Source of the DNA: Kalmusia sp. IMI 367209
Lineage: Eukaryota; Ascomycota; Dothideomycetes; Pleosporales; Didymosphaeriaceae
Assembly (NCBI GenBank): GCA_027946365.1
Contig: JAPEUQ010000001.1
Coordinates: 2,914,001 to 2,978,000, forward strand
Direction: 5' to 3'
Length of the DNA stretch: 64,000 nt
Shown in pieces: positions 61,773 through 64,000 of this stretch. The stretch's first letter is position 1, and every line of letters begins with the position of its first letter. Under the pieces are notes generated by a model. It saw only the letters and a list, made by a program, of their open reading frames with translations, made no database searches and was not told the origin of the DNA. A program made the position numbers and the translations under genes.

Positions 61773-62287
61773 GTTTCATTAAGGACCAATTTCTCTCAAA
61801 GAATGGAACATCGACATACCTTAGTACTTGATAGAGTGCCAGAGTTATACAACTTCCACGTTTCACGATACCCTAGAGTAGCTTTCGCTATTTGAAAAAT
61901 ATCGGCGAGTTTGGGGACTAGAGTATGTGTCTAGAATGAGTACAGTAACACTTCATACCTATTGTATTGTATAAGATACCAAGTTTCATATTGGATCAAC
62001 GAGCAATCCATATACTTTGCCAAAGCGTGATTGGCAAGATGATTGGTTAGGCTTCGCCGGGAGCAGTATGAGCATCAATGGGGGCCACAGAACACCCTCT
62101 CACGATCGCATGAAGGTCTGATTGGTCGTCAATTTGCAGCTGAGGAAGGGTCGCTTACGGAAGCAGAAACCGGTGAAGAATGGGGTTTCAGCCGCAGCAA
62201 CTTCAACATCTCTCCGCCATCATTTTCAGCATACCAAGTCTTACCTACATATTATCGAACCCACCACAACTTATACTGACCTTAACC
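61773..62287. promoter_or_regulatory. Intergenic region, S8 protease to gasdermin-like gene
   Basis: This 515-bp tandem gap should contain the terminator of the protease gene and the promoter of the next. An open frame continues upstream of the gasdermin-like ATG (from 62180) but has no ATG that improves the protein. No defined element recognised. Confidence 0.45.
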
Positions 62288-63190
62288 ATGAATCTGGCAC
62301 CAGGTGTAAGTGATGCTCTGAAGAAGCAGCCACCGACCTACCGCCTAGCGCCGAATTGGACGACGCGTCCTTTTCCTGACGGGCCTTACGAGCTTGGTAC
62401 ATTGGTTGAGGATATCGAAGAATACTATCCCATCAATCAAGGCGCCACAAATCTTGTCCCCATCCCAGATGGACAACGCTACTCAGATTCGAAAGAAGAC
62501 ATCAGTGCTAGCGTGAAGACGTCTCGTAGCGGCGAGGCTAGCATCTTTGCCAAGGTCCTCGATCGTAGCATTGGTGGTGATGCAAGCCTAAAGGGCCAAA
62601 AGAGTGACGAAGATGTCTTCAAGATTGAGAAGCTGGAGACCGTGTACTTCTTTCCTAATCGTAGCTATATCAACAAGTGCCTCAAGCTTCGAGACGTCAA
62701 AGAATATATTGAAACGGGATCATACGAGCACCCCGTGTACCTGATCACAGGGTTGAAGATCGCCTGGGGTGCGACTATATCGACGGAGCGCGACAGGGCT
62801 TTTGAGGGCGGCGCGGGAATCAGCGCAACAATTCCCTCGGAAGCCATTGATGTGAATATTGGAACCAAGGCTTCACTTTCTGGAAATTCAGCAATACCGT
62901 CTTCGTTTGGAAAAGGGGCAGACTTCATACTCGGAATCCAATTGCAAAAGATTTACCACAAAAAGAAGTTCTGGACGGCAGCAAAGATTGTCGAGGTTGA
63001 GAAGGTGAGAAAAGGCGCTGTGTTGGTGGATAATGATGAATTAAAAGAAGATGAGGACAATGACGATACTGAGGATCAGTTTATATTTGCGGAAATGGAA
63101 GACGGGGAGCAAGTGGGCTTCGTTCCACACATTGGACAGGAGTCAAAGTTTGCGAATGAAACGTGGCTCATCCCCGCAGATATTGCCTAA
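62288..63190 (+). CDS. Gasdermin-like pore-forming cell-death protein (candidate)
   Basis: Single exon, 300 residues, start MNLAPGVSDALKKQPPTYRL. No signal peptide is present. Two long alternating polar/hydrophobic stretches look like the membrane-inserting beta hairpins of gasdermins: residues about 71-103 (DISASVKTSRSGEASIFAKV onward) and about 153-200 (ITGLKIAWGATIST onward). Between them VYFFPNRSYINKCL and VKEYIETGSYEHPVYLITGL match the order of elements in a gasdermin N-domain, and FILGIQLQKIYHKK resembles its last strand. A very acidic linker (DNDELKEDEDNDDTEDQ, about 248-264) separates a short C-terminal tail of about 35 residues. Fungal gasdermins RCD-1 and HET-Q1 are of similar size and lack the large mammalian C-domain. 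The adjacent S8 protease strengthens the call. A 3D comparison is needed because sequence similarity is weak. Confidence 0.75.
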   Translation: MNLAPGVSDALKKQPPTYRLAPNWTTRPFPDGPYELGTLVEDIEEYYPINQGATNLVPIPDGQRYSDSKEDISASVKTSRSGEASIFAKVLDRSIGGDASLKGQKSDEDVFKIEKLETVYFFPNRSYINKCLKLRDVKEYIETGSYEHPVYLITGLKIAWGATISTERDRAFEGGAGISATIPSEAIDVNIGTKASLSGNSAIPSSFGKGADFILGIQLQKIYHKKKFWTAAKIVEVEKVRKGAVLVDNDELKEDEDNDDTEDQFIFAEMEDGEQVGFVPHIGQESKFANETWLIPADIA

Positions 63191-64000
63191 GGGGAGCCTA
63201 AGACTCGATGTGTTGGGCGGTTAAGAATGCAACTAGCGCACACCACAATTGATACCTGATAACTTTCTTGATCTTGAGTTAAAATCGTGTCGATAGACTG
63301 TCGGTTGAAAGTATTATGTGAGCGTAAACTGATATACTGTCTGGTTGGAATTGATCGAGTAGCAAAGTAGCAAAATCGTTCATGTTCAGAGAGAAATTGG
63401 TCCACGAATAAATATCCTTGACCACTTGGGAAGTGTATACGGAACAGATCAAAGTAATTCAAATTTGAGAATAGCAGATATCTAAATGATCTGAATTAGG
63501 CTCTTAGAATTGTAAATTAGAAGTACCCAATGGCGGGGACCATATAAAATTCTATGGACGCTGCTGCTTGCTCACGCATGGTATACCTCACGTGGAATCA
63601 TGTAGAAGACAAGAACGGGTCGATGCACATATATTGAAATTCTGTCTGACGAACTCCCTTCAACGCAAAAGCATATACGCTGCACAGACTAGTATGTGAT
63701 CTTGGTGATTTGGATATTCTACCCGAATGGTGTAATTTCGGTATTTGATAGGGCCGTCTCCTTGTTGAATGATTATGAGTAGTTGTCTTTTATCACGGGC
63801 GTGGAGCTTAATCGTTTCACTATGGGTGATCGAAGGCCGTTCCACAGTTATGCCATGCTAAATCTCCAACTCAAACATGCTCCTCTAAGTAATGAAAAGG
63901 CACCGATAGTAAAAGCGCACATTTTCGGCTTGTCATGGGTGATACATTAAAATTTAACCCGATGGCCGCCGTAACTTCAAAATATCTGCGAGCACAACAT
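63191..64000. other. Right-end intergenic region (810 bp)
   Basis: 3' flank of the gasdermin-like gene, AT-rich. Minus-strand frames at 63187-63462 and 63660-63845 have no recognisable motifs. Whatever gene lies to the right begins outside the window. Confidence 0.5.

Noticed and set aside
1..64000. tRNA genes, CRISPR arrays, bacterial-style operons and intact transposons
   Set aside because: No convincing tRNA B-box, no repeat-spacer array, and no transposase or reverse-transcriptase motif was seen; the spliced genes are eukaryotic.

Overview
The window is a filamentous-fungal chromosome segment. Genes are spliced with short introns (about 45-115 bp) that have GT..AG ends and CTAAC/CTGAC-like branch sites. 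The window carries fungal housekeeping genes (ribosomal protein S16, an exomer ChAP, HIR3, an RNA polymerase III C31-type subunit, an HSM3-type proteasome chaperone) and families restricted to filamentous fungi (HET domain, rhodopsin-like membrane proteins, DUF7580-like). An ascomycete, probably Dothideomycetes, fits best; the class is an inference from overall gene style. I rebuilt splice models by hand. For each intact multi-exon model given below the exon lengths sum to a multiple of three.

Layout. 1.7-16 kb is a conserved block: an N-terminal-helical/ubiquitin-like/J-like protein (-), an RCC1-repeat protein (-), RPS16 (+), a BCH1/BUD7-type exomer subunit (-) and HIR3 (+). 16-23 kb is gene-poor, AT-rich and TpA-rich, with one small recognisable gene. 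23-33.1 kb holds a secreted type-B carboxylesterase (-), an unknown protein (+) followed by about 47 perfect GAA repeats, the Pol III C31-type subunit (-), the HSM3-type gene (+) and a secreted alginate-lyase-superfamily protein (+). 34-48 kb has a rhodopsin-like membrane protein (+), an F-box-like protein (+), an unknown 677-residue protein (-), a 9-exon membrane protein (+) and an MFS sugar transporter (+). 48.8-51 kb has a small basic/acidic protein and a dead rhodopsin-like gene.

The most interesting part is 52.1-63.2 kb. A 1776-residue protein (-) combines C2H2-type zinc motifs, a kinase-like domain with altered catalytic motifs, and a HET domain. It is divergent from a 929-residue protein with a DUF7580-like region fused to a subtilisin-like (S8) protease with an intact Asp/His/Ser triad. 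Immediately downstream on the same strand lies a 300-residue protein that I read as a fungal gasdermin-like pore former. A gasdermin-like gene next to its activating protease is the logic of the Podospora het-Q1/het-Q2 and Neurospora rcd-1 type of regulated cell death. Here the pair sits beside a HET/pseudokinase sensor-like gene, which suggests a three-gene allorecognition or immune cluster.

Three otherwise good genes (HIR3, the HSM3-type gene, the F-box gene) each need a single-base frame correction in or near a homopolymer run, which could mean assembly errors. The dead rhodopsin-like gene instead has several in-frame stops and no frameshift in its long exon, which looks like C-to-T/G-to-A mutation (RIP-like).
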